64,000 nucleotides of DNA from Nocardioides sp. BP30 (GTDB lineage Bacteria > Actinomycetota > Actinomycetes > Propionibacteriales > Nocardioidaceae). Positions 6,952 through 15,367 of this stretch are shown one piece after another. Location of the stretch: positions 2,108,001 to 2,172,000 of the forward strand of contig NZ_CP123620.1 in the NCBI RefSeq assembly GCF_029873215.1, written 5' to 3'. How positions within the stretch are numbered: position 1 is the first letter of the stretch; every line of letters starts with the position of its first letter. The translations under genes were made by a program, and so were the position numbers. The notes beneath the pieces were generated by a model. That model did not search any database. It was not told the DNA's origin and was given only the letters and a program-made list of their open reading frames with translations.

Positions 6952-9852
6952 ATGCTCCAGCTCGATGAGGAAGCCACCCGGCGCCCGGTGGGATGGCTCC
7001 ATCGCCTGAGCCGGTCCCACCTGCGCGACCGGGTCGTCGACCTCCTGCGACACCATCGCGTCGTCGTGGTGCAGGCCGGCCGGGGCTGGGGCAAGTCGAC
7101 GCTGGCCGAGGACGTCTCGCTGTCGTTCGGCGGACCGGCCAGGTGGGTGCGCTGTGCCGAGCTGCTCGAGGGCGGCCTGGAGGAGAGCGTGGCCGGCGGG
7201 CCCGGGCTCATCGTGGTCGTCGACGCCGAGGAACTGGTGCACCACGACGGGCTCGCACGCCAGCTGCGACGGCTCGCCGAGACCGCCGAGGACGTCCCGG
7301 GCTCGGGCGTGGCCGCCCTGCTGCTCACCCACGGTGCACTGCCAGGGACGCTCCGACGCGCGGCCGACGAGCTCCGGATCGCGGTGCTGACCTCCTCGGA
7401 CCTGCGGCTGTCGATGGGGGAGGTCGAGGAGCTCCGCTCCCGCTCCGCGGCGGCCAACCCGCTGTCCGCCACCGAGGTGATGCGTCTGACGGGCGGGTGG
7501 CCGCGCGGCGTCGGGGCCGCTGTCCAGCTGGACGCCCACAACCCTCGGACCGTCGATCTCCTCGACGACGCCATCGAGTCCTCGGTGATGGCCGACCTCG
7601 GCGAGGCCGAGCGTGACCTGATCATCCGGGTCTCCGTGCTCGACTCCGCCGATCCGGCCACTGTCGCAGCGCTCCTCGGCGAGGAGGCCGGGCGGACGTG
7701 GGAGCGGATCGGACGGCTGCACCTCCCGATGGTCATCAGCGAGGGCGGTCGGCTCACCCTGCGGCCTCCGCTGCGCGACTACCTGCGCTCCGAGCTGGCG
7801 CGGGTCCACCCCGGTGCGGCCGAGCAGCTGCGCTCCGCCTACCTGTCGCACCTTCGCGCGCACGGAGCCCTCGTCGAGGTCATCGACTGGTACCTGGATC
7901 GGGGCTCGCGGGCGCAGGCCCTTGACCTGATCGTCGAGGCCGCGGACCTCGACCTCGACCCGCTGCTGCTCGACCAGGCGTTCGACAGGTGGGCGCAGTC
8001 GTTGGGCGTCGACGCGCTGGTCGGGCGTGACGCGACCGCCGGCCTGATGATCCGCGTCCTCCACCGCCGGGGCCAGACCGAGCAGGCCGCGCTGCTGGGT
8101 CAGCAGCTCATCGACGAGGGCCGGATGCAGGCGATCCTGGAGGCCGACCCCGAGCTGCGGCCCGTCGTCGTCTACTGCCTCCACAACCGGCCCGAGGTCG
8201 CCCTCCGGCTGTTGCCGCAGGCGCTGGGCAGCTACTCGCTCGGGTCGATCGCCTACTCGGTCGCCGTCACCGGCAGCACCCGCCCGGTCGAGCCACCGGA
8301 CCGCGCCGAGTGGGGCGACCTGGCCATCCACGTCCTGTGGGGTCTGCTGTGGCAGGGTCGGCTGCAGGAGGCGATCGACGCGATGACGCAGGACGGTGTC
8401 GTCACCGAGCCGACGTCGAGCCTGGCGCTGGCGGCCCTCTGGTCCGACCAGCCGGCACTGGCCGAGGAGGTCTACCGCCGGATCCCGAAGTCCGACGGCT
8501 ACCCCTGGGCGCAGTTCGTCTCCGCCGCCCTGGCGCTCCACGACGGCGATCATCAGCGGGGCCTGCGCGTGCTGAGCGCCGCCATGCCCGCGGCGCAGCG
8601 CCAGCAGGCGGCGCCGACCTTCGAGACGCTCGCGGCGTGCCTCATGCTCAAGGCCGGCGACACCAGACGGGCGATCCGGCATCTCGAGACGCGGTTGCCG
8701 CAGCACCAGACCAGCGGTCGGCGTGCCGTCGGGGAGTGGGCACAGTTCATCCTCGCTCTCGGCTACCTCGAGCAGGATCGTCACGACGCCGCCGCCCAGA
8801 TCCTCGAGCCGGCGATCTCGGCGATGGAGCAGGCGGAGAGGTTCCTGCTGCTCTCCGCCGCGCGGCTGGCGTACGCCGAGGCGTCCGCGCGCGGCGGTGC
8901 GCCGACGCAGGTCGTGCGTCGGCTGCTGGACACCGCCCTGACCACCCGGGCCGGTGTCGGCAGCAGCTACTGGGAGCGCGAGGCGCTGCTGCACGCGCGC
9001 GAGCTGCGACGCCTCGGACTCGTCGACGGCGGCGAGCAGACCTCGAGCGGTCCCGACGTACGCGAGCGCGCGCCTGCCGTCGCCGAGCCGGTAGGCCTCC
9101 CGGGCGGTCCGGTGGGTCGGCTCTCGACGTTCGAGCAACCGGCCGCGCTCGAGCTCGACGGCATCAGACATCCGCTGGGGCGCACCAAGCTCGCCGAGCT
9201 CATCGCTGACCTCGCGGTCCACGGTGGCTCGGTCGACCGGGCCGCGCTGCAGATGAGGCTGTTCCCGTACGTCGGGCAGCGCAGCGCCGGCAACCACTTC
9301 CGGCAGGTGCTGTTCAAGCTGCGCGAGCTGACGGGCGTGGTGCTGGACCGGCCCTCCCGCAACGAGATCGGCTGGCCGGCGGGGGGAACCCTCGACGCCA
9401 CCGACCTCGTCGTGGAGGCGCAACTGCGCCGACTGCTCACCCAGGCCCGGGTCGACACCGAAGCGCTCCGCGCCATGTTGGACCTGATGACCGGGCCCTA
9501 CCTCTCGACCAGCGAGCTGAGCTGGGTGGTCGAGAGGCGTCAGCTGCTCAACCTCCTCTTCGAGGAGGGCGTGCTCCGGCTGCTGCGCGACCCGGACGGC
9601 TCCGTCGACCTCGACATCGTCCGCATCTACGGCATGCGAGCGGTGGTGCTCAGTCCCTACAGCGAGGACGTCTATCGGCTGATGATCGAGGCCGAGCTCG
9701 ACCGGGGGAGCGCGCAGCGGGCGCGCGCCGTCTACCGCCGTGCGGTCCATGCCATGAAGGACCTCGGTCTGGAGCCGTCGGGCGAGATCCGAGCGCTGGC
9801 GCGTCGGTTGGGCCAGCGGTTGTCGGCCGAACAGGGCACCCAGGGCGTGTGA
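6952..9852 (+). CDS. Large ATPase / winged-helix / BTAD transcriptional regulator 2
   Basis: A 966-aa paralogue of the preceding regulator with the same layout: P-loop GRGWGKST at residues 43-50, Walker B-like IVVVDAEELV near 86-95, a helical middle, a winged helix from about residue 720 (RTKLAELIADLAVHGG), and a BTAD end with AMKDLGLEPSGEIRALA. The two proteins share stretches such as LIADLA.HGG and YFRQV.FK.REL (NHFRQVLFKLREL here), so they arose by tandem duplication. Gene 1 ends 77 nt upstream. Divergence outside the ATPase and DNA-binding parts suggests different inputs or a hetero-oligomer. The first direct-repeat promoter lies just downstream. Confidence 0.85.
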   Translation: MLQLDEEATRRPVGWLHRLSRSHLRDRVVDLLRHHRVVVVQAGRGWGKSTLAEDVSLSFGGPARWVRCAELLEGGLEESVAGGPGLIVVVDAEELVHHDGLARQLRRLAETAEDVPGSGVAALLLTHGALPGTLRRAADELRIAVLTSSDLRLSMGEVEELRSRSAAANPLSATEVMRLTGGWPRGVGAAVQLDAHNPRTVDLLDDAIESSVMADLGEAERDLIIRVSVLDSADPATVAALLGEEAGRTWERIGRLHLPMVISEGGRLTLRPPLRDYLRSELARVHPGAAEQLRSAYLSHLRAHGALVEVIDWYLDRGSRAQALDLIVEAADLDLDPLLLDQAFDRWAQSLGVDALVGRDATAGLMIRVLHRRGQTEQAALLGQQLIDEGRMQAILEADPELRPVVVYCLHNRPEVALRLLPQALGSYSLGSIAYSVAVTGSTRPVEPPDRAEWGDLAIHVLWGLLWQGRLQEAIDAMTQDGVVTEPTSSLALAALWSDQPALAEEVYRRIPKSDGYPWAQFVSAALALHDGDHQRGLRVLSAAMPAAQRQQAAPTFETLAACLMLKAGDTRRAIRHLETRLPQHQTSGRRAVGEWAQFILALGYLEQDRHDAAAQILEPAISAMEQAERFLLLSAARLAYAEASARGGAPTQVVRRLLDTALTTRAGVGSSYWEREALLHARELRRLGLVDGGEQTSSGPDVRERAPAVAEPVGLPGGPVGRLSTFEQPAALELDGIRHPLGRTKLAELIADLAVHGGSVDRAALQMRLFPYVGQRSAGNHFRQVLFKLRELTGVVLDRPSRNEIGWPAGGTLDATDLVVEAQLRRLLTQARVDTEALRAMLDLMTGPYLSTSELSWVVERRQLLNLLFEEGVLRLLRDPDGSVDLDIVRIYGMRAVVLSPYSEDVYRLMIEAELDRGSAQRARAVYRRAVHAMKDLGLEPSGEIRALARRLGQRLSAEQGTQGV

Positions 9853-9857
9853 CGGCG

Positions 9858-9891
9858 GTAACGTCGCTCGTAACGGCCCGGATTAGATGCT
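9858..9891 (+). promoter_or_regulatory. Direct-repeat operator A with -10 element (phyH operon)
   Basis: GTAACGtcgctcGTAACG at 9858-9875 is two perfect hexamers with a 12-bp period. After exactly 10 nt comes GATGCT (9886-9891), an nAnnnT -10-like hexamer. The site starts 6 nt after the second regulator's stop and lies 65 nt before the dioxygenase ATG. The repeats would cover the -35 region, the placement used by SARP-type activators. Confidence 0.7.
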
Positions 9892-9940
9892 CGTGGCGTT
9901 CGCCGTCGGCTGGCGACCACGATGCGAAAGGGCTATGAGC

Positions 9941-10891
9941 ATGTCGTATGCAATGAAGGAACTCGAAGAGCACAACCATCTGCTGGGCGACCCCGAGGCG
10001 CTCAACAAGGTCTTCGAGGAGGAGGGCTACCTCTACTTCCGCGACGTCTTGGACAAGGAGGCCGTCGAGGAGGTCCGTGCGAAGTACTTCTCGGTGCTCG
10101 TCGACGACTATGGCGTGGTCGACCCCGGCCAGGACCAGCCGATCTGGAACGGCAAGGACGTCAGCTCCTTCCCGGTGAAGGTCCCCGAGGTCTACGGATC
10201 GGGCACCTACGAGCGCTTCGTCGCCAACCCGGCCATCACCAGGTTCTTCGAGGACGTCGTCGGTGAGCCCATCTCGTGGATCCCGAGCACCGAGTATCGC
10301 CTGAACCCGCCGGTCGCCGAGAAGCCCGAGGACCCGGTGGCCGGGCGTCACCAGGACGGCTTCTTCAACAACGGCTACAACTTCCGGATCTGCTGGATCC
10401 CGTTCGCCGACATCGACGAGGAGATCGGTGGCCTCGCCATCGCTCCGGGCGCGCACAAGCGCGGCTACCTGCACGACGCCTCCGATGCTCCGAAGTTCCC
10501 GATCCCGGCAGGCGCCATCGCCGACGACGAGTGGGCTCGCCCGAAGGTCTACCGGGCCGGCGACGTGCTCATGTTCAGCACCAAGACCCCGCACAGCGGT
10601 CTGGCCAACCTCGGCAAGGCGTTCCGGCTCTCGATGGACGTGCGATTCTCGACGGCCAACGACCCGCAACCGGTCATCGGCGACCTGATCGAGGTCACCA
10701 GGGACTCGATCACGCTGGACACCTCCGTGGGGGCGGTCAGGCTCGTGGTCGACGAGGACACCTACCTGCGCCTCAAGGACGGTGCCCGACTCCCGAACGA
10801 GGAGATCGAGACGCTGCTGCACATCGGCGACCCGCTGATGGTCGGCGCCCAGGACGGTCGGGCTGTTCTGATCCGCCCGCAGAAGGGCTGA
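9941..10891 (+). CDS. Phytanoyl-CoA dioxygenase (PhyH) family protein
   Basis: A 316-aa Fe(II)/2-oxoglutarate oxygenase of the PhyH family. The facial triad is visible: His137 and Asp139 in GRHQDGFFNN, and the distal His218 in TPHSGLANLGKAFRLSMDVRF, whose Arg would bind 2-oxoglutarate. The second of two close ATGs (9935, 9941) is preferred because AAAGGG lies 8 nt before it. PhyH enzymes often hydroxylate the alpha carbon of branched acyl-CoAs, bypassing a beta-methyl block; other members act on small molecules, so the substrate is open. It is first in the operon driven by operator A. The last about 65 residues (DSITLDTSVGAVRLVVDEDTYLRL...) look like an added small domain. Confidence 0.82.
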   Translation: MSYAMKELEEHNHLLGDPEALNKVFEEEGYLYFRDVLDKEAVEEVRAKYFSVLVDDYGVVDPGQDQPIWNGKDVSSFPVKVPEVYGSGTYERFVANPAITRFFEDVVGEPISWIPSTEYRLNPPVAEKPEDPVAGRHQDGFFNNGYNFRICWIPFADIDEEIGGLAIAPGAHKRGYLHDASDAPKFPIPAGAIADDEWARPKVYRAGDVLMFSTKTPHSGLANLGKAFRLSMDVRFSTANDPQPVIGDLIEVTRDSITLDTSVGAVRLVVDEDTYLRLKDGARLPNEEIETLLHIGDPLMVGAQDGRAVLIRPQKG

Positions 10892-10893
10892 CC

Positions 10894-11343
10894 ATGGCCG
10901 ACGTGTCGCCGCCCGCCGGGCCGGCCACCACCCCGTCCTACGCCGACCTCCTCGCTGTCGGGGAGCAGATCTTCGGCCTCGCGCGGGTCGGCGACACCGA
11001 GACACTGGTCGCGCTGGTCGACCGGGGGGTTCCGGTCGACCTGCGTGACGCCGCCGGCAACTCGCTGCTGATGATGGCGGCGTACCACGGGCATGCCGAG
11101 GCCACCGCTGCTCTCGCGGGGCGCGGAGCCGATGTCGATCTGCTCAACGATGCGGGTCGCTCGCCCCTCGCCGGCGCCGTCTTCAAGGGTCACGACCAGG
11201 TCGTGCGCGTCCTGGTCGGCCACGGAGCCTCGCCGTACCGGGGGGCGCCCAACGCGATCGCCACAGCGCTCGCCTTCGGCCGCACCGACCTCGAGCGGAT
11301 GCTGCGAGGAGCAGGGGCCACGGATGCCAGGAAGAAGGATTGA
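10894..11343 (+). CDS. Ankyrin repeat protein
   Basis: A 149-aa protein with about three ankyrin repeats: GNSLLMMAAYHGHAEATAALAGRGADVDLLNDAGRSPLAGAVFKGHDQVV and flanking units, with the typical TPL/AA/GH...V..LL.GA pattern. There is no signal peptide or membrane segment. It begins 2 nt after the dioxygenase stop and ends 2 nt before the aldehyde dehydrogenase start, so it is made from the same mRNA. Bacterial ankyrin proteins of this size are sometimes partners of redox enzymes (for example beside catalases); here it may scaffold or chaperone the dioxygenase or dehydrogenase. That role is inference. Confidence 0.82.
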   Translation: MADVSPPAGPATTPSYADLLAVGEQIFGLARVGDTETLVALVDRGVPVDLRDAAGNSLLMMAAYHGHAEATAALAGRGADVDLLNDAGRSPLAGAVFKGHDQVVRVLVGHGASPYRGAPNAIATALAFGRTDLERMLRGAGATDARKKD

Positions 11344-11345
11344 GG

Positions 11346-12812
11346 ATGGACACCCGCACCTCCTATGACGAGCTGTTCATCGACGGTCGCTGGGCGCCGA
11401 GCCGCAGCGAGGAGGCCACCGCGGTGGTCAACCCCGCCACCGGTGCAGCGTTCGGTCGTGTCCCGCGGGGCGCCGTCGCCGATGTCGAGGCAGCCGTCGC
11501 CGCGGCGCGGCGGGCCTTCGACGAGGGCCCGTGGCCGACCATGTCGGCGCGCGAGCGCAGCGCCGCTCTGCTGCGGTTCGCCGACGTCCTGGAGTCGTGG
11601 CGCGACGTGGTCGAGCCGGTGATCCGGCTCGAGTCCGGGGCGCTTCCGTCGCTGATCGAGGCGACTCACTTCGGCATCGGACTGGCCAGGTTCCGTTACG
11701 CCGCCGAGAAGGCACTCACCTCCTTCGACACCGTGACGCCGTTGCAGGTCGGCCCCGGCGACGTGCTCGGCGCCTCCGCGCTGCTGCACCAGCCGATCGG
11801 AGTGGTCGGAGCGATCACGCCGTTCAACTTCCCGCTCTACCTCAATCTCGCCAAGCTCGGGCCGGCCCTCGCGATGGGCAACACCGTCGTGCTCAAGCCG
11901 TCGCCGCTGACGCCGCTCGAGGGCCTCGTCCTCGGTGCCGTCGCCGCCGAGGCCGACCTGCCGCCCGGGGTGCTCAACGTCGTCACCGGCGAAGGCGACG
12001 TGGGCGACGCGCTGGTCACCGATCCGCGCGTCGACATGATCAGCTTCACCGGCTCGGAGGCGACGGGCAGCCGGGTGATGGCCAGCGCCAGTGGCACCTT
12101 GAAGCGCGTCGTGCTCGAGCTCGGCGGCAAGTCGGCGATGATCGTGCGCGAGGACGCCGACGTCGAGGCGGCCGCTGCCGCGGCGTTCGGCAGCTTCACG
12201 CTGCATGCCGGGCAGGGATGCGTGCTCCTCACCCGCCATCTGGTCCACCGTGCGGTCGCCGACCAGTTCCTGGCCGAGCTCGACCGGCGCGTGCGCGCGA
12301 CGGTCGTCGGCGACCCCGAGGACCCGAGCACCACCATGGGTCCCCTGATCTCGGCCGCACAGCGCGAGAAGGTGCTCGGCTACATCGACGCGGGGGTCGG
12401 CGACGGAGGCACCGTCGCCGCTCGCGGTTCCGATGTGGTCTCGGACGGCTTCTTCGTCCCGCCGGTCGTGCTCAGCGACGTGCCGGCCACGTCGCGAAGC
12501 GTGCAGGAGGAGATCTTCGGGCCGGTCGCGGTCGTTCTTCGTTTCGACGACGACCACCAGGCCGTCCGACTCGCCAACGACAGTCGCTACGGCCTGTCCA
12601 GCGCCATCTTCAGCGGCAACGGCGGCGCGGCCTGGCGGATGGCGCAGCGGCTGCGCACCGGTGGCGTCCGGATCAACGGCGGCGGGACGGCGCTCGACCT
12701 CGACGCGCCGACGACCGGCTGGAAGACCTCCGGACTCGGCACCGAGCACGGGATCCCCGGATTGATGGAGTACACGCTCTCGAAGACTGTCGCCTTCAGG
12801 GCCGGACGATGA
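11346..12812 (+). CDS. Aldehyde dehydrogenase family protein
   Basis: A 488-aa NAD(P)-dependent aldehyde dehydrogenase of normal family length. Visible motifs are the PFNFPLYLNLAKLGPALAMGN cofactor region, LELGGKS with the general base, and the catalytic Cys292 in HAGQGCVLL. The ATG at 11346 is preferred over an in-frame TTG at 11340 because AAGG is about 8 nt upstream. It oxidises an aldehyde to the acid, presumably after the P450 and alcohol dehydrogenase steps encoded further on. Its stop codon lies inside a perfect 17-bp tandem duplication. Confidence 0.9.
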   Translation: MDTRTSYDELFIDGRWAPSRSEEATAVVNPATGAAFGRVPRGAVADVEAAVAAARRAFDEGPWPTMSARERSAALLRFADVLESWRDVVEPVIRLESGALPSLIEATHFGIGLARFRYAAEKALTSFDTVTPLQVGPGDVLGASALLHQPIGVVGAITPFNFPLYLNLAKLGPALAMGNTVVLKPSPLTPLEGLVLGAVAAEADLPPGVLNVVTGEGDVGDALVTDPRVDMISFTGSEATGSRVMASASGTLKRVVLELGGKSAMIVREDADVEAAAAAAFGSFTLHAGQGCVLLTRHLVHRAVADQFLAELDRRVRATVVGDPEDPSTTMGPLISAAQREKVLGYIDAGVGDGGTVAARGSDVVSDGFFVPPVVLSDVPATSRSVQEEIFGPVAVVLRFDDDHQAVRLANDSRYGLSSAIFSGNGGAAWRMAQRLRTGGVRINGGGTALDLDAPTTGWKTSGLGTEHGIPGLMEYTLSKTVAFRAGR

Positions 12813-12835
12813 TGAGGACCGGACGATGATGAGGA
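12802..12835 (+). repeat. Perfect 17-bp tandem duplication at the aldehyde dehydrogenase end
   Basis: CCGGACGATGATGAGGA occurs at 12802-12818 and again at 12819-12835. The first copy contains the aldehyde dehydrogenase stop; the second supplies the GAGGAG ribosome-binding site 9 nt before the flavin reductase GTG at 12846. It looks like a recent slippage duplication. Confidence 0.85.
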
Positions 12836-12845
12836 GTGGTGTCAG

Positions 12846-13412
12846 GTGAACACCGTGACCACCGGGCACGCCGGAGCCGGCGAGCTCACCCCGCAGGTGC
12901 TGCGCACCGCGTTCGCTGCCTTCCCGAGCGGCGTCACCGCCGTGGCCGCGATGGTGGACGGCCGGCCGATGGGGATGGCGGCGAGCTCGTTCACGTCGGT
13001 GTCCCTGGAGCCGGCGCTCGTGTCCGTCTGCGTCGCCCATACCTCCTCGACCTGGAAGCTCCTGGCAGCGGCTCCGCGGATCGGCGTCAGCGTGCTCGCC
13101 GAGCACCACGGTGAGACCGCGCGGAGCCTCGCCGCGCGCGGCGAGGAGAAGTTCGCGAACGTCGAGTGGTCCGCTGACGAGGCCGGAGCGATCTTCATCC
13201 ACGACTCTGCGCTCTGGCTGCGCTGCTCGATCCACGACGCCATCGCCGTCGGCGACCACGACATCGTCGTCCTCGAGGTGGAGTCGCTCGACCGCTTCGA
13301 GGGCGTGGCGCCGATGGTCTTCCACGGCAGCGGCTTCCACGGCATGAGCCGCGGGACCAAGCGCGTTCCGCTGCGCAACGGCTGGGGCTGGGAGTTCGAT
13401 CCCTTCTCCTGA
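12846..13412 (+). CDS. Flavin reductase family protein (FMN-binding split barrel)
   Basis: A 188-aa flavin reductase-like protein: AFPSGVTAVAAMVDGRPMGMAASSFTSVSLEPALVSVCVAHTSSTW is the hallmark split-barrel FMN region, followed by RIGVSVLAEHHGETARSLAARGEEKFANV. Such proteins give reduced FMN to a partner monooxygenase; a candidate partner in the island is the luciferase-family protein at 27.9 kb. The GTG start has GAGGAG 9 nt upstream. It is the last gene of its operon and is followed by a strong terminator. Confidence 0.87.
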   Translation: MNTVTTGHAGAGELTPQVLRTAFAAFPSGVTAVAAMVDGRPMGMAASSFTSVSLEPALVSVCVAHTSSTWKLLAAAPRIGVSVLAEHHGETARSLAARGEEKFANVEWSADEAGAIFIHDSALWLRCSIHDAIAVGDHDIVVLEVESLDRFEGVAPMVFHGSGFHGMSRGTKRVPLRNGWGWEFDPFS

Positions 13413-13417
13413 TCGAC

Positions 13418-13464
13418 GCAAGCACCACGGCCCGACTCCTGCGGAGTCGGGCCGTGGTGCTTGC
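13418..13464. terminator. Strong bidirectional terminator
   Basis: A perfect 21-bp inverted repeat (13418-13438 with 13444-13464) with a 5-nt loop sits between convergent genes, 5 nt after the flavin reductase stop and about 50 nt from the end of the minus-strand reductase. There is no U-tract, as is usual in this group. Confidence 0.88.
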
Positions 13465-13516
13465 GGTGGTCGCTCTCGCTGCCGGGGTCGGTGCCGATGC
13501 CCGCAGCGGGGTCCGC

Positions 13517-15229
13517 TCAGGAGTGGTCGACACCCGATCCGGACGTCGCGCCGGCGAGCCGCTCGGGCCAGAGCGCTGCGGTGATCACCGCACGCTGCGC
13601 CTCGGTGTCGACCACCTTGACGCGCGGCCGGCCCGACTCCCGGCCGGCCTTCTTCTCGTGTGCGTCGAGCGCCGTCCAGCCGGCGACGGTGATGGTGTCG
13701 GGGAGCAGCTCGGCGATGTCGCCAGGCTGCGACGGCGCCGGCAGCTCGCCCGCGAGGAAGTCGTCGAGGAGGGCGTCGGTCGTCTCCGTCGCGCAGTGCC
13801 GGTTGGTGCCGATCGTGCCCTGGGGGCCACGCTTGGCCCAGCCGGTGACGTAGAGGCCTCCGCGAACGGCGCCCGTCTCGGGGTCCAGGACGCGACCGGC
13901 GGTGTTCGGGACCAGCCCCCTGGCCTCGTCGAAGGGCAGCGAGCCCAGGCGCACCGACCGGGAGCCGATCGCGCTGATCACCAGACCGCACGTCAGCTCC
14001 GCGACATCGCCCGGTGCCGTCGACGCCCTGGCGACTCCCGAGGTCGGGTCGATCTCGGTGCGTGCCCACCGCAGGCCCGCGACCCGGTCGGTGCCGGTGA
14101 CGGCGATCGGCGTCCGGCAGAAGTCGAGGACCACCACGAGGCCGGCATCGGCGGGGGCCTCGGTCGGCAGCGCCTCCACCAGCGAGCGCTTGTAGGAGTC
14201 GATCGCCGTGGCTTGCGCCGTGAGCGGCCCGAGCTCCTCGGAACGGACCAACCGCGCACCGAGGGCCGCACGCAGACCGATCAGCTCCGCGACGGTGAAG
14301 GCGGCCATGTCGGCTCCGCGCCGCCCCATCACCCGGATCTCGCGCAGCGCCGTCGCGCTCAGCACGTCGACCGCGTGATCGGCCATGTCGGTGCGACCGC
14401 GCGCCCCGGCGTCGAGGGCCAGCAGCCGGGCGATGTCGAGAGCGACGTTGCCGTTGCCGATGACGACGGCACGCTCGGCATCGATGGCGGGCACGGCCGT
14501 GGCGTGCTCGGGATGACCGTTGTACCAGGCGACGACGTCTGTCGCCGCGTGGCTGCCGGGCAGGTCCTCGCCCTCGATCCCGAGTCGGCGCCCCGCCGGC
14601 GCGCCGACGCCGTAGACCACGGCGTGGTAGCGACGTGCGAGCTCGTCGGGGTCGAGGTCGCGCCCGATCTCGACCCCGAGGAACATCCGAACGCGGTCGT
14701 TGCGCCAGGCGCGCTGGTAGGTGTCGGCGACCTGCTTGGTCGACTGATGGTCCGGGGCGACTCCGAAGCGGACGAGCCCGGTCGGGGTGAGCAGCTTCTC
14801 GAACACGTCGATGCGCACGTCCAGACCGCGCTGGGCCAGGAGGTGCTGGACGGTGTAGCTGGCCGCTGGTCCGGTTCCGACGACAGCGACGCGCAGCGGT
14901 CCCGTCGATCCCTCGGCACTCCACTGTCGGCGGACGGGCCCGGGGTGCGGGACGTGGTCGTAGTCACGGCGCCCGGGTTCGTCGAAGTACGCCGCGTTGA
15001 GCTCGACGAACGGCATCGACTCGGGCGGGAGGTCGTAGTCGGGCTCGATCGCGTTGACCGGGCACTCGACCACGCAGGCACCGCAGTCGATGCACCCCTC
15101 CGGGTCGATGTAGAGCATCTCCGCGGTCAGATAGTCCGGCTCGTCGGGAGTCGGGTGGATGCAGTTCACCGGGCAGACCGGGACGCAGGCCGCGTCGTTG
15201 CAGCACTGCTGGGTGATCACGTGGGTCAT
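13517..15229 (-). CDS. fprB: Ferredoxin fused to ferredoxin-NADP reductase (FprB-like)
   Basis: A 570-aa fusion. Residues 1-60 are a two-cluster ferredoxin (cysteines in CCNDAACVPVCPVNC and GCIDCGACVVECPVNAI), and the rest is an adrenodoxin-reductase-like FAD/NADP oxidoreductase (VAVVGTGPAASYTVQHLL for FAD; VVIGNGNVALDIARLL for NADP). Length and layout match mycobacterial FprB. It would pass electrons from NADPH to the small ferredoxin and P450 of the island. It has its own direct-repeat promoter (operator C) between it and the SDR upstream. The symbol is by similarity of architecture. Confidence 0.85.
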   Translation of the reverse strand: MTHVITQQCCNDAACVPVCPVNCIHPTPDEPDYLTAEMLYIDPEGCIDCGACVVECPVNAIEPDYDLPPESMPFVELNAAYFDEPGRRDYDHVPHPGPVRRQWSAEGSTGPLRVAVVGTGPAASYTVQHLLAQRGLDVRIDVFEKLLTPTGLVRFGVAPDHQSTKQVADTYQRAWRNDRVRMFLGVEIGRDLDPDELARRYHAVVYGVGAPAGRRLGIEGEDLPGSHAATDVVAWYNGHPEHATAVPAIDAERAVVIGNGNVALDIARLLALDAGARGRTDMADHAVDVLSATALREIRVMGRRGADMAAFTVAELIGLRAALGARLVRSEELGPLTAQATAIDSYKRSLVEALPTEAPADAGLVVVLDFCRTPIAVTGTDRVAGLRWARTEIDPTSGVARASTAPGDVAELTCGLVISAIGSRSVRLGSLPFDEARGLVPNTAGRVLDPETGAVRGGLYVTGWAKRGPQGTIGTNRHCATETTDALLDDFLAGELPAPSQPGDIAELLPDTITVAGWTALDAHEKKAGRESGRPRVKVVDTEAQRAVITAALWPERLAGATSGSGVDHS

Positions 15230-15301
15230 GAGAACCTCGAGTTCCGCTCCTCGTCAGCGACGGCACCGGCGAGCGGCTGTCGGCGTACTCGCGATGGAGT
15301 G

Positions 15302-15335
15302 ACGCTAGGGCAGCTGGGGTTACGGGTGGCGTTAC
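15302..15335 (-). promoter_or_regulatory. Direct-repeat operator C with -10 element (fprB-like gene)
   Basis: On the minus strand GTAACGccacccGTAACC runs from 15335 to 15318: two hexamers, 12-bp period. Ten nt later is TAGCGT (15307-15302), a good -10. The gene starts at 15229. The orientation relative to the gene is the same as at operator A. Confidence 0.7.
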
Positions 15336-15367
15336 GCGGCGACGGGCGCCGCAGGCACCGCCGCTCG

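Noticed and set aside
6925..9750. Long minus-strand frame opposite the second regulator
   Set aside because: An antisense shadow common in GC-rich DNA; rich in Arg/Gly/Asp/Gln with no domain, while the plus strand has clear motifs.
11190..14924. 1244-codon minus-strand frame across the aldehyde dehydrogenase and flavin reductase
   Set aside because: Crosses several certain genes and a terminator and has no recognisable domain.
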